A stretch of 64,000 nucleotides of DNA from Candidatus Absconditabacteria bacterium (GTDB lineage Bacteria; Patescibacteriota; Gracilibacteria; Absconditabacterales; Absconditicoccaceae), in NCBI GenBank assembly GCA_028685875.1, contig JAQUDD010000001.1, positions 34,209 through 98,208 on the forward strand, read 5' to 3'. The notes beneath the pieces were generated by a model. The model was not told the DNA's origin and ran no database searches. It worked only from the letters and a program-made list of their open reading frames with translations. The first letter of the stretch is position 1. Every line of letters begins with the position of its first letter. Of this stretch, positions 11,188 through 21,962 are shown piece by piece. The position numbers and the translations under genes are program-made.

Positions 11188-12288
11188 ATGATAGATATTC
11201 AATCAGATGTTTCCCTACTTCCCTATAATACTTTTCAGGTTGACGTGCAGGCGAAGTATTTTGTAGACATTCACCAGGAAGAGGACCTGGAAGAGCTTTT
11301 TGAGACGGGAATCTTTGCAAAGGAAAAGCATCTGATCCTGTGATGAGGAGCAAATGTGTTGTTTACGCAAGATATCAATGGATTAGTGATTAAAGTGAGT
11401 TTGAAGGGGATCGAATGTTTGTCGTGATTGGATGTATCGTCATTAAAATCCCCCCTTCCCCCCTTTCAAAAAGGGGGTAGTAAGGTGTTGGTGCAGGCGA
11501 TGGCGGGAGAAGATTGGTCAGGATTTGTGGAATACTGTAATCGTAAATGACGGGCAGGGATAGAAAATCTGATTGCTATTCCTGGACAGGTGGGAACTGC
11601 GCCGGTATCGAATATTGGTGCCTATGGCATGGAGATTGGGGAGAGGGTTGTTTGGGTGGAGGGATATGATTTGGAGAAAAAAGAGTGGAAAAAGTTTGAT
11701 CATGAAGAGTGTGGGTTTGCTTATCGTGATAGTATTTTTAAGTCTGAACTGAGGGGAAAGTTTTTGATTACGAGGGTAGTGTTTGCGCTTGAGCAACTGA
11801 GTGAGGAATATCTATTCAAGCTTGACTATCCTGATGTGCAAAGAGTGTTGGAGGAGAGAAGTATCAATATTCTGGATTGCCGCGCTTCGCTCGCAATGAC
11901 GCCAAACTCTTTAGAACAAGTGTCGGAGATTATTTCAGAGATTAGGGCAAGTAAGTTGCCAGATCCGAATAAGATTGGGACGGCAGGGAGTTTTTTTGCG
12001 AATCCCATTATCAAAAAATCTGATTTTGATCTTTTGATTCAGAAGTTTCCTGAACTTATCTCTTATCCTCATGGAGACGAAGTGAAATTGTCTGCTGGGC
12101 AATTAATTGATCTGGCAGGACTTAAAGGCTACTCAAATGGAAAGGCGGGTACGAGTTCAAAGCATGCGTTAATTGTGATTAACGAATGAGGAAGCGCGGA
12201 AGATGTATTGGAAGTAGTGGAACATATCCAAATAGTGGTGAAAGAGAAATTTGGAGTTGCATTGAAACCAGAGGTAGTGTATATTTAG
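11188..12288 (+). CDS. murB: UDP-N-acetylenolpyruvoylglucosamine reductase
   Basis: FAD enzyme making UDP-MurNAc for murein. The FAD-binding motif LGGGANVLF has its first Gly encoded by TGA. The characteristic GQVGTAPVSNIGAYGMEIGE, the late catalytic segment GTAGSFFANPII and the MurB C-terminus (SAGQLIDLAGLKGYSNG, HALIVIN) are all present. At 366 aa it is longer than most MurB (300-345). Two palindromic repeats sit in frame and add residues: a family-2 element at 11450-11477 (KSPLPPFQKGG) and a family-1 half at 11873-11902 (LDCRASLAMT). Both lie in loops between conserved motifs. Stop is TAG. Confidence 0.93.
11450..11477. repeat. Family-2 palindrome inside murB
   Basis: A CCCCCCTT...AAGGGGG inverted repeat lies within the murB reading frame and encodes a Pro/Gly-rich insert. 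It belongs to the C-rich palindrome family found inside several other genes here. Confidence 0.85.
11873..11902. repeat. Family-1 repeat fragment inside murB
   Basis: TGGATTGCCGCGCTTCGCTC followed by GCAATGACG matches intergenic family-1 copies, for example at 37521-37550, but here it is translated as part of murB. Confidence 0.85.
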
Positions 12289-12341
12289 ATGAACAGGGAA
12301 ATAGTGAGATAGATAAACAGTTTTGTTAGATACCTAGTGTT

Positions 12342-12447
12342 TGTCATCCTGAGTGCAACGAAGGATCCAGAGGTGTTTTTTCTGCCTCGCTTTGTAAGGT
12401 TACAGTAACAGAGCGTTGATGGATTCTTCAGCTTCACTTCAGGATGA
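12342..12447. repeat. REP-like palindrome (family 1)
   Basis: GTCATCCTGAGTGCAACGAA/GGATCC and GGATTCTTCAGC/CAGGATGAC arms flank a ~35-nt centre, downstream of murB. Confidence 0.85.
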
Positions 12448-12475
12448 CGATGTATTTTCTTGAACTATGGTGTTT

Positions 12476-12712
12476 TCAATGATAGAGAGCTCTTGAATTT
12501 GCTCGGATTTCTCTTATACTTTTTGTGCTGAGTAGTGCGTGAATAAACCACATATCTACATTCTCACCGAACTCCAGGGGGCCGGCATTGGCAGTCCTAG
12601 ATTGCCTCGAGCTACCCACTTTATGACTAGGGGGAAGGATAGGTTTGTTTACGGCTATTCGGTTTTTTTGAAGAGATAAGATTAGAGAAGATTTAGAAGG
12701 TACCTGTGCTAC
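12476..12712 (+). ncRNA. Candidate structured RNA or leader upstream of the RNHCP gene
   Basis: This stretch has no convincing coding capacity in code 25. It contains a GC-rich core (about 12565-12620) that contrasts with the AT-rich flanks. A small hairpin GGCAG/TTGCC with a 7-nt loop (12589-12605) is visible, and a possible outer pairing joins TTTCTCTTA to TAAGATTAGAGAA. It does not match tRNA, tmRNA, RNase P, SRP or 6S landmarks that I know. It ends at the RNHCP start codon, so it could be that gene's leader. The strand is a guess. Confidence 0.35.
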
Positions 12713-13027
12713 ATGAAGAAAATTAATGAATGTTTTATCTGTGTGGAATGTGGGAAGGAGATTTCCCTTGCAGCGAAGACCTGTAGGAATCACTGCCCTT
12801 TTTGTTTTACTTCTCTTCATGTGGATGGAGAGGTTCCTGGAGATAGGGCGAGTGCTTGCAAAGGGATGATGTACCCTATTGCTTATGAACTAAAGAATTC
12901 TGACTACAAAATTCTCTTCAGATGTGCACCATGCGGGAAAGAGCATTGGAATAAAAGAGCTGAAGATGATGAAATTGTGAGTTTACCGATACTTATTGGG
13001 AAATATAAAGAAAGATTTATGAAATAA
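12713..13027 (+). CDS. RNHCP domain protein
   Basis: A 104-aa cysteine-rich protein of the RNHCP family (function unknown). The name motif is present as CRNHCPFCF at residues ~23-31, followed by HVDGEVPGDRAS. CxxC pairs (FICVECG, CRNHCPFC, FRCAPCGKEHWNKR) suggest a zinc ribbon. It contains no TGA and ends in TAA. It stands alone, preceded by the GC-rich putative leader. Confidence 0.85.
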   Translation: MKKINECFICVECGKEISLAAKTCRNHCPFCFTSLHVDGEVPGDRASACKGMMYPIAYELKNSDYKILFRCAPCGKEHWNKRAEDDEIVSLPILIGKYKERFMK

Positions 13028-13164
13028 TTATTGGATTAACCCCTGCATGCTATCTTCACTCCTTTTGCTATCCCCAATAACTATCGTCATAGGGTAGTAT
13101 AGTATAGGATTCTGTGAGCAATTTTTTTTGAGTTACTGTTTGTTTTATCTCATTGTGGGATAAA

Positions 13165-16100
13165 CTACTTGAGAGCATCCATTCTCTGAAACATCGTGAA
13201 AATATTTCCTCTTAGTTCTTTAGTCTTTGGATCTATATCTATCTGAATAATTCCTGCATTTTTTACAGCAGAGAGGTGTTCTTGATACCAATTAATTTCT
13301 TCTCCTGCATATATATTTCCTCGGAGCAGTCTGGAAAGAATAGTAGCTACTTCTGCTCTCGTTACTACTCCATTTGGTGAGAAGTATTCTTTGGTTACTA
13401 CTCCGTTTGACCAATATCCCATGAGTCCTAACTCACAGGACTGTACTACATATCCTGCAAGTTCTGCATTGGTAGTATTGAGGTCTTTGTACTCAGCACA
13501 AGCTGTCTTTGAACTATCGGGAATCTTCTCCAAATATTTAGTAGCATAGACAGAGATGACTTTTGCAAATTCGGCTCTGGTAATCGCATCATCAAACCTT
13601 GCTGCTTCAAGGCTTGACATCGTAGTGAGTCCCTTTTCATAGGCTCGAGTATACACCCCCTGTCACTCCGTGACATCCCCCTTTGAAAGGGGAAGTACTT
13701 CTTCTGGTGAGCTATCTTCTTCATCAGAACCTCCTTTCTCTCCCTTCGTAAGGGAGATACTGTCACAGTTTGCTTCTGTACAAGGATTCTTTTTTATTAA
13801 GATTGTTCCTCCTCCTCAACTCTGTCCCGTCTTTGATGGAGTTTCTTCATTTTCGTTTCCGTTAGTTGGTCCCTCTTCTCTTGCGGGGATCGTTAAGGTG
13901 AGAGGGTCTGATCGCCACTTTCCTTCTCCGCTATCTGCAACAAGAGTAATTTGATCAGGAACATCTTTTTTGGGTACTTCAAGAGCAAACTTTCCCTCTC
14001 CATCAGCTTGAGTCGTGTAGGTAGTCTCATCTGGTAAAGTTCCCTTTACTTGAGCTCAACTTTCTGTTTCTCCCTGAACAATGGCCATAACAGGATCTTG
14101 AGGCTTATTTACCACTTGTCCCGTAAGAGGAGTTGTACTATCCCATCCTCTTACCACGATGTTAGCATTTGATGCTACGCCAATTCCCGTAGCTCCTGCG
14201 GCTCTATATCCTTTTACTACTCAAGGATTCCATAAAAATGCCCAATCTCAGATACTCTTCACAGAATCTGGAATTACTATTGAAGTCAGTTTGTTATAAT
14301 AAAATGTTCAACCTCCAATACTCATTATTCAAGTTCCTAGGGTTACCGAGGTTAGTTGGTTGGAAGAAAATGCATAGGTCCCAATACTGGTTACCGAATT
14401 CGGGAGCGTTACTGAAATCAGTTGGTTGCTACCAAACGCTTTATGTCAAATGCTCGTTACTCAAGTCCCTAGCGTTATCGATGTCAGTTGATTGTTATAA
14501 AATGCATTATTTCCGATGTTCGTTACTCAGCTTCCTAGCGTTATCGATGTCAGTCTGTTGCCCTGAAATGCACCATCTCCAATACTGGTTACGGAATTTG
14601 GGATCGTTATCGATATCAGTCTATTACTAGCAAATGCGTACCTTCCAATGCTGGTCACTGAATCTGGTATTGTCAGTGAGGTCAGTTCGTTAGCTAAAAA
14701 TACATACTGTCCAATGTTCGTTACTCCTATTCCCAGAATTAGTGAAGTCAGTTCGTTACCAGCAAATGCATCGTTTCAGATACTGGTTACGGAATTTGGG
14801 ATCGTTATTGAGGTCAGTTGGTTGCTTTCAAATGCATACTGTCCGATGCTCGTTACGGAATCTGGAATCGTTACTGCAGTTAATTGTTTGGATGCAAATG
14901 CATAACTCCCTATGCTCGTTACCGGATTCTCTCCTATAGACTCAGGAATCACTACTTCCGCAATACATTCTGGATATACTCCTGCTTTATAGTCCGTAAT
15001 AGTAATCTTCCCAGCAGAGAGATTTGTCACAAAACAGGCTGTAGGTATTCCCTGATTAGCGGAGTCTAATGCTGGAATCGTCAATACAAGAGTGTCGGAT
15101 CATCGCTTCCCTGCGATACCACTATCGGCAACAAGAGTAATTTTGTCGGTAAGTTCTGTCTTTGCTAATTCAAAACTAAAGCTTCCTTCCGCATCTACAG
15201 GTATAGCATAGCTCGTCCCTTCTATTAAAGTTCCTGTTAATTGAGCTCCGATGTTTGTTTGTCCTTGAATAAGTACTTTCATAGGATCTCCCTCTTTGTC
15301 TACTACTGCTCCAGAAAGGGGGGTTGTTGATGTCCAGTCTCTTATAAGGATATTAGCATTTGCTGCTACGGTAATTCCTGTGGTCCCTGTAGCTCTATAT
15401 CCCTTTACTACTTGAGGATTATTTGAAAATGCCTGTTCTCAGATGCTGGTCACTGAATCTGGTATTGTCAGTGAGGTCAGTTGGTTGGCTCTAAATGTAT
15501 AATTTCAGATACTCATGACTCAACTTCCTAGTGTTACCGACGTCAGTTTGTTGGCTTGAAACGCATAACTTCAGATGCTTGTTACAGAACCTGGAATCGT
15601 TACTGAGGTCAGTTGGTTGTAATTAAACGCCCGATCTCCAATAGTCGTTACTCCCGTTCCTAGCGTTAATGAAGTTAGTTTGTTACCTTCAAATGCCGAA
15701 TTTCCGATGCTCGTTACCGAATCTGGAATTGTTACTGAAGTCAATTGGTTTCCAACGAATGCCTGATTTCCAATCCTCGTTACTCAAATCCCTAGCGTTA
15801 CTGAGGTCAATTTGTTGCCTCGAAACACACCATTTCAGATGCTTCAACTCGGGATGGTCACAGAAGTCAGTTGGTTGAACTCAAACGCCTGATCTCCAAT
15901 AGTCGTTACTCCCGTTCCTAGCGTTAGGGAAGTTAGTTGATTGTTTGAAAATGCCTGCTCTCAGATGCTTCAATTTGGGATAGTCACTGAGGTTAGCTCG
16001 TTGTAAGAAAATGCTTGACGTCCGATGCTGGTCACCCCAGTTCCTAGCGTTAATGAAGTCAGTTCGTTGCCTTGAAATGCCCGTTCTCAGATGCTTCAAC

Positions 16101-17277
16101 TCAGGATGGTCACTGAGGTCAATTGGTTGCCTTGAAATGCATAGTCTTGGATGTTTCCGTTCGGAATGGTTATTGAGGTCAGTTGGTCGTTGTAAGAAAA
16201 TGCTTGATATCCGATGCTTGTGACCCCAGTTCCTAGCGTTACTGATGTTAGTTGGTTGCTTGAAAATGCCTGTTCTCCGATGCTTGTGACCCCAGTTCCT
16301 AGCGTTACTGAGGTCAATTCGTTGCCAAGAAATGCAAAATTTCCGATGCTGGTTACCGAATTCGGGATCGTTACCGATGTCAGTTGATTGGTTGCAAAGG
16401 CAGAATTTCCAATACTAGTTACGGGTTTCCCTCCTATGACTCAAGGAATTACCACATCTGTTGTACAGCCCTCATTTCCTATGAGATAATCCGTGATAGT
16501 GATATTTGCTACATATTCCGTCGTTGTAAAACAAGTCGCTGGAGTAGCAGTGACATCGAAAGTTTCTATCATTTCTTCTTCAATTGGAAGGGTTTCTTCC
16601 TCTGCTGGAGGGGTTGTCTCCTCTTCTGTTGGAGGAAGGGTTTCCTCTTCTGTTGGAGGTGTTACTTCCTCTTCTGTTGGAGGGGTTATTTCTTCTTCTG
16701 TTGGAGGTGTTGTTTCCTCTTCTGTTGGAAGGGTGTCTTGAGGGTTCTCATTAGTTTCTTCTTCCGAACCCCCCTCTGTCCCCCCTTCATAAGGGAAGTT
16801 TTCAGTAGGTAGTGCTTCTTCTTTGCTTACTTCTGTTGACTCACTTAGCTCTCCATATTTTGTTATCTCTTCTGTCCAATTCCCTCCGTTTAGATTGTTA
16901 GCGTTCCCTTTCTGAAAATGGGTTACTTCCTCCTGAAGATAAAGCGATACTATTCCCTCTGGATTTGGAAGTTTTACTCTATAGGTTCCCTCTTCAGCAT
17001 AGGTGTGACATATCGGGGTGATTTCTCCCTCATGGAGTTCTACTATCTTGATCGTTTCATTTCCTCGATTTACCGTTACTCTTTTAGTGTCGGGCTCTCC
17101 TTGGAGCGCAAAGCACTTCTTTTGGTTTGCTGTGACTGTTCGCTCTCGTCCTAGAGACACCTCCTCTGGTGCCTTTATTTCTCAAGATTGTGTTTCTTGC
17201 GCTAAAACGAAGACGCTTGTTGATAGGGTACTTACGAACAATACCGCCAGACTCAAGTATACAATACTTTTCTTCAT
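13165..17277 (-). CDS. Giant surface protein A: BspA-type LRR, Ig-like and SLH domains
   Basis: A 1370-aa exported, probably wall-anchored adhesin. It has a signal peptide ([18 protein letters not shown], cleavage near Ala27), an N-terminal beta domain, and a Pro/Thr/Glu linker of PPTEEE repeats (residues ~180-240). Two blocks of ~23-residue leucine-rich repeats follow ([18 protein letters not shown] type, residues ~280-615 and 745-1020), each followed by an Ig-like domain with VKGYR and [11 protein letters not shown] motifs. SLH domains ([30 protein letters not shown]) end the protein. Many Gly are TGA. Family-2 palindromes interrupt it in frame at three places. Paralogues B and C share the layout and upstream region. 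Stop is TAG. Confidence 0.9.
13655..13756. repeat. Two family-2 palindromes inside surface protein A (before SLH)
   Basis: CCCCCTGTCACTCCGTGACA plus CCCCCTTTGAAAGGGG at 13655-13692, and CTCCTTTCTCTCCCTTCGTA then AGGGAG at 13731-13756, lie in the linker between the last Ig-like domain and the SLH domains. They are translated in frame. Confidence 0.82.
16570..16740. repeat. 24-nt tandem repeats encoding the PPTEEE linker (protein A)
   Basis: Near-perfect repeats of TCTTCTGTTGGAGGTGTT and similar units run in register with the frame. Such tracts are prone to copy-number change. Confidence 0.8.
16766..16797. repeat. Family-2 palindrome inside surface protein A (N-terminal)
   Basis: GAACCCCCCTCTGTCCCCCC followed by TTCATAAGGGAAG is translated as part of the acidic linker. 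An identical copy is present in protein B and absent from C. Confidence 0.82.
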
Positions 17278-17635
17278 CGGAACATAGTAATAGAATAAAC
17301 CTTCTCCTTGTATGGAGAACCTTAAATATACCGATGAAGTATCCTTCTTTTTTTCAATTGCAAGTCTATTTACTTTTTGCTTTTTCCCCTCTTTTGGACA
17401 TTCTTAGACAAGAAGATGGAGTGTTTTTTTTTCATTGTTTTTTACTATTGTTGTTGTACTATCTCTTGTCCATATTCTAAAATGTTTGATTGGTAGCCTT
17501 TTTTGAGATTGTCTATTGTCTAGGTGCTTTTTCTCTTCTAGATAGGAAAAAAACATCCTTGTAGGACAGTTCTTGACACAAAAGGGCGTTTTTTATAGCA
17601 AAAAAATCTACTAGACTTATTATTATTTTGAGATA
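17278..17635 (-). promoter_or_regulatory. Conserved upstream region of surface protein A
   Basis: This 358-nt region is homologous to those before protein B (34986-35345) and protein C (44753-45119). Two shared hairpins are visible: TTCTCC/GGAGAA 25-42 nt before the ATG (17302-17319), and a terminator-like hairpin near the enolase end (17545-17586). GTCTAG/CTAGAT inverted arms lie between. The region serves as promoter and long 5' leader, or as enolase terminator plus promoter. Confidence 0.75.
17545..17586 (-). terminator. Terminator-like hairpin in the conserved upstream region (A copy)
   Basis: Minus-strand arms CCCTTTTGTG and CCTACAAGGA (7 of 10 pairs) are followed by ATGTTTTTTT. The hairpin lies about 50 nt past the enolase stop. 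The B and C copies pair better (9 and 10 of 10). Confidence 0.65.
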
Positions 17636-19265
<1,630 letters not shown>

Positions 19266-20453
19266 TTATCGTGCTCTTCCTCAGACTTTTCAAAGATTTT
19301 CTAAGCGTCTATAATGATATATCCCCTTGAACCACCCACACATTCCTGCGAAACTATACATAGGAACGTAGATAATTGCATAGGGAACTACGTAGATAAT
19401 TTTTCGAATATCTTTTCGGTTTGCTATTTGAGGAAGGACATAGGGCAGAGCAATAATAGAAAAAGAACATTTATTAATGAAAAAGTCTAACCATCGTTGA
19501 AGATTGAAAACTACCCAGAAAGCTCTCCAAATTTCTGACTGGGAAAAAATAATCAGCAAGAGATCGAAATGGGTTACCGCATTGACCAGTAATGCGAGAA
19601 TCAATAAATTGAACGATACCATCATTAACACATGAAGAGGATTTCTGATCCAGATAAGGGGATACTTAAATGAACAGTGAGCTCCCCCAGAATTTCGTCT
19701 TAATTTTTGTTTGAACCATTCTTTTGCCTTTTCAGGAACAATGGTCTCTACTCTGTAAAAGCTCTGTTCAACTTTATATTTTGCTTTCGTAAGTTTAAAT
19801 GCTAGATCGACATCTTCTGTCATTACTCGTGTAGCAAATTTTCCTACCTCCTCAAACGGTTTTTTCTTTATCATTAAGCAACCTCCTCGAAGCACAATTG
19901 CTCAGAAGATGTTATAAGATCCTTGAACCAAGTCTAGCATTGCATACTCCATATTCTGCATAAGGGGGAGGAATCCTTGATTGTGAGGAACGTAAGGGCA
20001 AGAAACTGCCGCTACTTTTTCATTTGCCTGCATTCTCGCCATCATATCCTCGATATGTCTGGTTTCTATCAAGGTATCTGCATCGAGAATGAGGATATTC
20101 TCGTGTTTAGCCAACTCTGTCACGGTATTGAGCGTGGCAGCTTTCCCAAGGTTTACTTCATTGTCTAGTAATTCAAAAGGAAATTCTTGTTGAAGCAACT
20201 GCAGTTGGTGAAAAGAATCATCAGTACTCTTATCATTTACTACCACGACCTGCATCAGTTCTTTGGGATAAGATCTGAAGAGTGACTCTATGGTAGGCTT
20301 GATACTCTCTCCATCGTTATAGCAGGGGATAAATACGGAAATTGGATCTCTCTTTTTCAGCGTTCTCTTTTTTCTATAATCGATTACAAAAAAAATCAGC
20401 ACCAGAATGAAGCTGATCATATAAATATAAAATGCATAGGTAATGATTCGCAT
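19266..20453 (-). CDS. Glycosyltransferase family 2, membrane-bound
   Basis: Likely transfers sugars from nucleotide-sugar donors for a surface polysaccharide. The 395-aa protein has an N-terminal TM (residues ~5-23), a GT-A domain (ISVFIPCYNDGESI, VVVNDKSTDD, EVNLGKAATLN, ILDADT at the DxD position), the TEDVD acid-base motif and a QKLRR segment at the QxxRW position. At least three C-terminal TM helices follow. In-frame TGA (SYNIF-G-AIVLRGG and two near the C-terminus) are read as Gly. True stop TAA at 19266, inside the terminator hairpin. Poly-GlcNAc or hyaluronan synthase-like enzymes have this layout; the product is not deducible. Confidence 0.88.
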
Positions 20454-20472
20454 CCTAGAGCAATAAGTAAAA

Positions 20473-21243
20473 TTATGTTTCTGAGAAATAGCTTAGTCCT
20501 TCCTGATATCCTTCTTTGTATACTTTAGCAATTCTTTCTTTATTATTGTCCGTGGTTGCTAATCCTGTATCTTTATAAAAAAGATGCTCAACTAGTCCTT
20601 TATTCTCTTCTACACTTTTAGAGAAAACAAGATTGAAACTCACAAAAGCTGTGGAAATCATACTACTAATCTTTTGGTCCTGATTAAATTTTGACATCGT
20701 TATCCCGATGACTTCCTTATCAGGATACTGTTGCTTTGCAAGTGCTACTGGGAAATTATTTAGTACTCCCCCATCTACTAACGTGTAGTCCTTATACTTC
20801 ACGGGTGTAAATACTACTGGCAAGGAGATACTCCCCATCAAGATGGGAACAAGATCTCCCTCATGAAAGAGATGATACTCTCCCTTCACTAAATCCGTTG
20901 CTCAAATGTATACTGGCAAGTTGAGATCACTCATCTGTTTTGGTAAATCTTCCTCAAACATTTTTCGTACTGGTTTATCATTGATAAATCCTTCAATAGG
21001 GGGAAGTTTGAGATTAGAAAGATTAAATGCATTATTTTGCATAAATCTCTCAAAAATTTCATCTGTCTTTCGTCCTGCTCCTCGATAGGCCGCTAACATA
21101 GCTCCCGCACTTACACCAAAAATTGCCTCAATATTTCCTTTTAGTCAGCTTTCTTCTAATGCCTTTAAAATTCCTAATGCATAAAATCCTTTGGAACCTC
21201 CTCCAGACAATACTAAAATATATTTTTTTTCTCTATCAATCAT
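20473..21243 (-). CDS. Patatin-like phospholipase
   Basis: Probable lipid acyl hydrolase, 256 aa. The oxyanion segment SGGGSKGFYALGIL (residues ~13-26), the nucleophile elbow GVSAG and the catalytic Asp motif LVDGGVLNNFPV form the Ser-Asp dyad of patatins (RssA-like bacterial type). The TGA in the N-terminal part (SGLKGNIEAIF region) and in VYI-G-ATDLV are read as Gly. Same strand as, and 18 nt downstream of, the MscL-like gene, so possibly one membrane-stress operon. Stop is TAA. Confidence 0.92.
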
Positions 21244-21261
21244 GATACTCTTGGAAGTAAA

Positions 21262-21627
21262 TTACTTTTTTAAACTAATATCCATATATTTTACCAAGAG
21301 GAAAATGAAAAATGCTGTAATCATAAAGTCGATAAATCTGGCTAAGACTTTTCCGTAGAGAATTCCTTTGTAGGAGAGGTCTTCAAGTTTTTCTATATTG
21401 AGTTTCTTGAACAGTGGCTTGAAGATGAGTGGTGTAACGAAATCTTCTACGATGGATTTGGTAAAATCTGCCACCTTAGTTGCAATAAGGAGTCATACCG
21501 CAACTCCGAAGATATTGTAAGTTTCAATGAAGAGGAGAAATTCTGACCGAAGATTAGTGTTGGTTGCTATCTCTTCTACCGCTCCGGTAAGTGCTCCACT
21601 AAGTGCTACAGGATCCATTCTGATCAT
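21262..21627 (-). CDS. mscL: Large-conductance mechanosensitive channel-like protein
   Basis: A 121-aa membrane protein with the MscL layout: TM1 around NIFGVAVGLLIATKVADFTKSIVEDFVTPL, a loop, then TM2 around RFIDFMITAFFIFLLVKYM. The Gly in AVGLLIAT is encoded by TGA and matches the conserved glycine of TM1. Such channels release solutes on hypo-osmotic shock. ATG 21627 or 21618 could be the start. Assignment rests on TM1 pattern and length. Confidence 0.75.
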
Positions 21628-21805
21628 GGAAAAATAAAAGTGTCTTGGATTGTATAAAAAATGGAGAGTAAAACAAGAGAGAGATAAAAAAGTTGGAACC
21701 TCCTCCGACTCCTCCTAAAAGGAGGAGAGAAATAAGAAAAATAAATAGGGACGTAGGGACGACGGCTTGCCTCGTCCTTAAAGGGTTGAAAGATCTGTCT
21801 TGTGT

Positions 21806-21958
21806 CATTGCGAGCCGAAGGAACTGAGGCGTGGCAATCCACTAAGCATCATGTCTGGATTACTTCGCAAGCTCGCAATGACAGAATACTAATAGACTCT
21901 TCGCATTCGCTCAGAATGACGAAATGATTTCTGGATCGCTTCGTCCCTCGCGATGACA
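21806..21958. repeat. REP-like palindromes (family 1)
   Basis: Three degenerate copies (GTGGCAATCCACTA, TGGATTACTTCGCAAGCTCG/CAATGACA and GACTCTTCGCATTCGCTCAG/AATGAC) lie between rimO and the MscL-like gene. The rest of the 21628-21962 gap shows no gene. Confidence 0.8.
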
Positions 21959-21962
21959 AACG

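Noticed and set aside
11188-12288. MurB as a pseudogene because of TGA interruptions
   Set aside because: All interruptions are TGA read as Gly; conserved motifs are in one frame from ATG to TAG.
12476-12820. Minus-strand frame over the GC-rich block
   Set aside because: Overlaps the RNHCP gene in antisense and has no recognisable domain. A structured RNA or leader is the better explanation.
14238-14939. Plus-strand frames antisense to the surface protein genes (also 32570-33025, 43677-44105)
   Set aside because: They are mirror readings of the LRR codons, with repetitive Leu/Ser/Cys-rich sequence and no start context.
13850-16440. Regular ~69-nt repeats that could look like CRISPR or satellite DNA
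   Set aside because: They are in-frame codons for leucine-rich repeats of surface protein A; the same holds for B and C.
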